Source: JBGPIT01 sp041485125 (GTDB taxonomy: Bacteria; Desulfobacterota; Binatia; UTPRO1). From it: DNA of 13,734 nucleotides. Within the stretch, counting starts at the first letter, position 1. Each line of letters starts with the position of its first letter. The stretch lies in assembly GCA_041485125.1 (NCBI GenBank), contig JBGPIT010000094.1, positions 1 to 13,734 on the forward strand, read 5' to 3'. The position numbers and the translations under genes were made by a program. The notes below the pieces were generated by a model. That model was given only the letters and a program-made list of their open reading frames with translations, had not been told where the DNA came from and did no database searches. Below are positions 13,078-13,734 of the stretch, piece after piece.

Positions 13078-13734
<657 letters not shown>

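Overview
The window looks like chromosomal DNA from a high-GC Gram-negative bacterium. Lipoprotein signal peptides, a sigma-54 (NtrC-type) activator and GTG start codons are frequent. The gene mix (seven-bladed YCF48-like lipoprotein, GldA/F/G-like ABC cluster with DUF4340, two-domain nitrite/sulfite reductase) fits a deltaproteobacterial, myxobacterial or Binatota-like lineage. That placement is an inference from gene content only. No CRISPR array, insertion sequence, tRNA or rRNA gene was seen.

Layout. (1) 1-820, minus: N-terminal half of a siroheme nitrite/sulfite reductase, cut by the window edge. (2) 1075-1569, plus: small CopD-like four-helix membrane protein. (3) 1665-3903, plus: housekeeping run of class I fructose-bisphosphate aldolase, elongation factor P and the tRNA m7G46 methyltransferase TrmB, with efp and trmB overlapping. 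(4) 8178-3875, minus: compact operon of lipoprotein, ABC ATPase, ABC-2 permease, GldG-like protein and DUF4340 protein. Each of its four junctions is the same 4-base GTGA stop/start overlap. (5) 9897-8286, minus: a small secreted protein and a YCF48-like seven-bladed propeller lipoprotein. (6) 10154-10384, plus: a 76-residue XRE-type regulator. (7) 12786-10696, minus: a membrane hybrid histidine kinase with two receiver-like domains, the second degenerate. (8) From 13078, plus: an NtrC-family sigma-54 activator that leaves the window in its AAA+ domain.

The most interesting part is 9.9-13.1 kb. Sequences matching the sigma-54 -24/-12 promoter (TGGCACG-N4-TTGCW) lie in front of the XRE gene (no mismatch in the fixed positions), the histidine kinase and the NtrC-type activator. 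A weaker match lies in front of the small secreted protein. The kinase and XRE promoters share an inverted repeat, GCGTG-N10-CACGC, at or next to the -24 element. A CGTGA-TCG-TCACG dyad sits between the divergent kinase and activator genes at distances typical of enhancer sites. The XRE transcript would begin with a hairpin leader offering two mutually exclusive folds, and a long, nearly perfect hairpin of about 80 bases lies between the XRE and kinase genes. Together this suggests a self-contained sigma-54 regulatory circuit: the kinase signals to the activator, which drives both regulators, the XRE protein and possibly the secreted protein. The promoter and dyad matches are read directly; the circuit is inferred.
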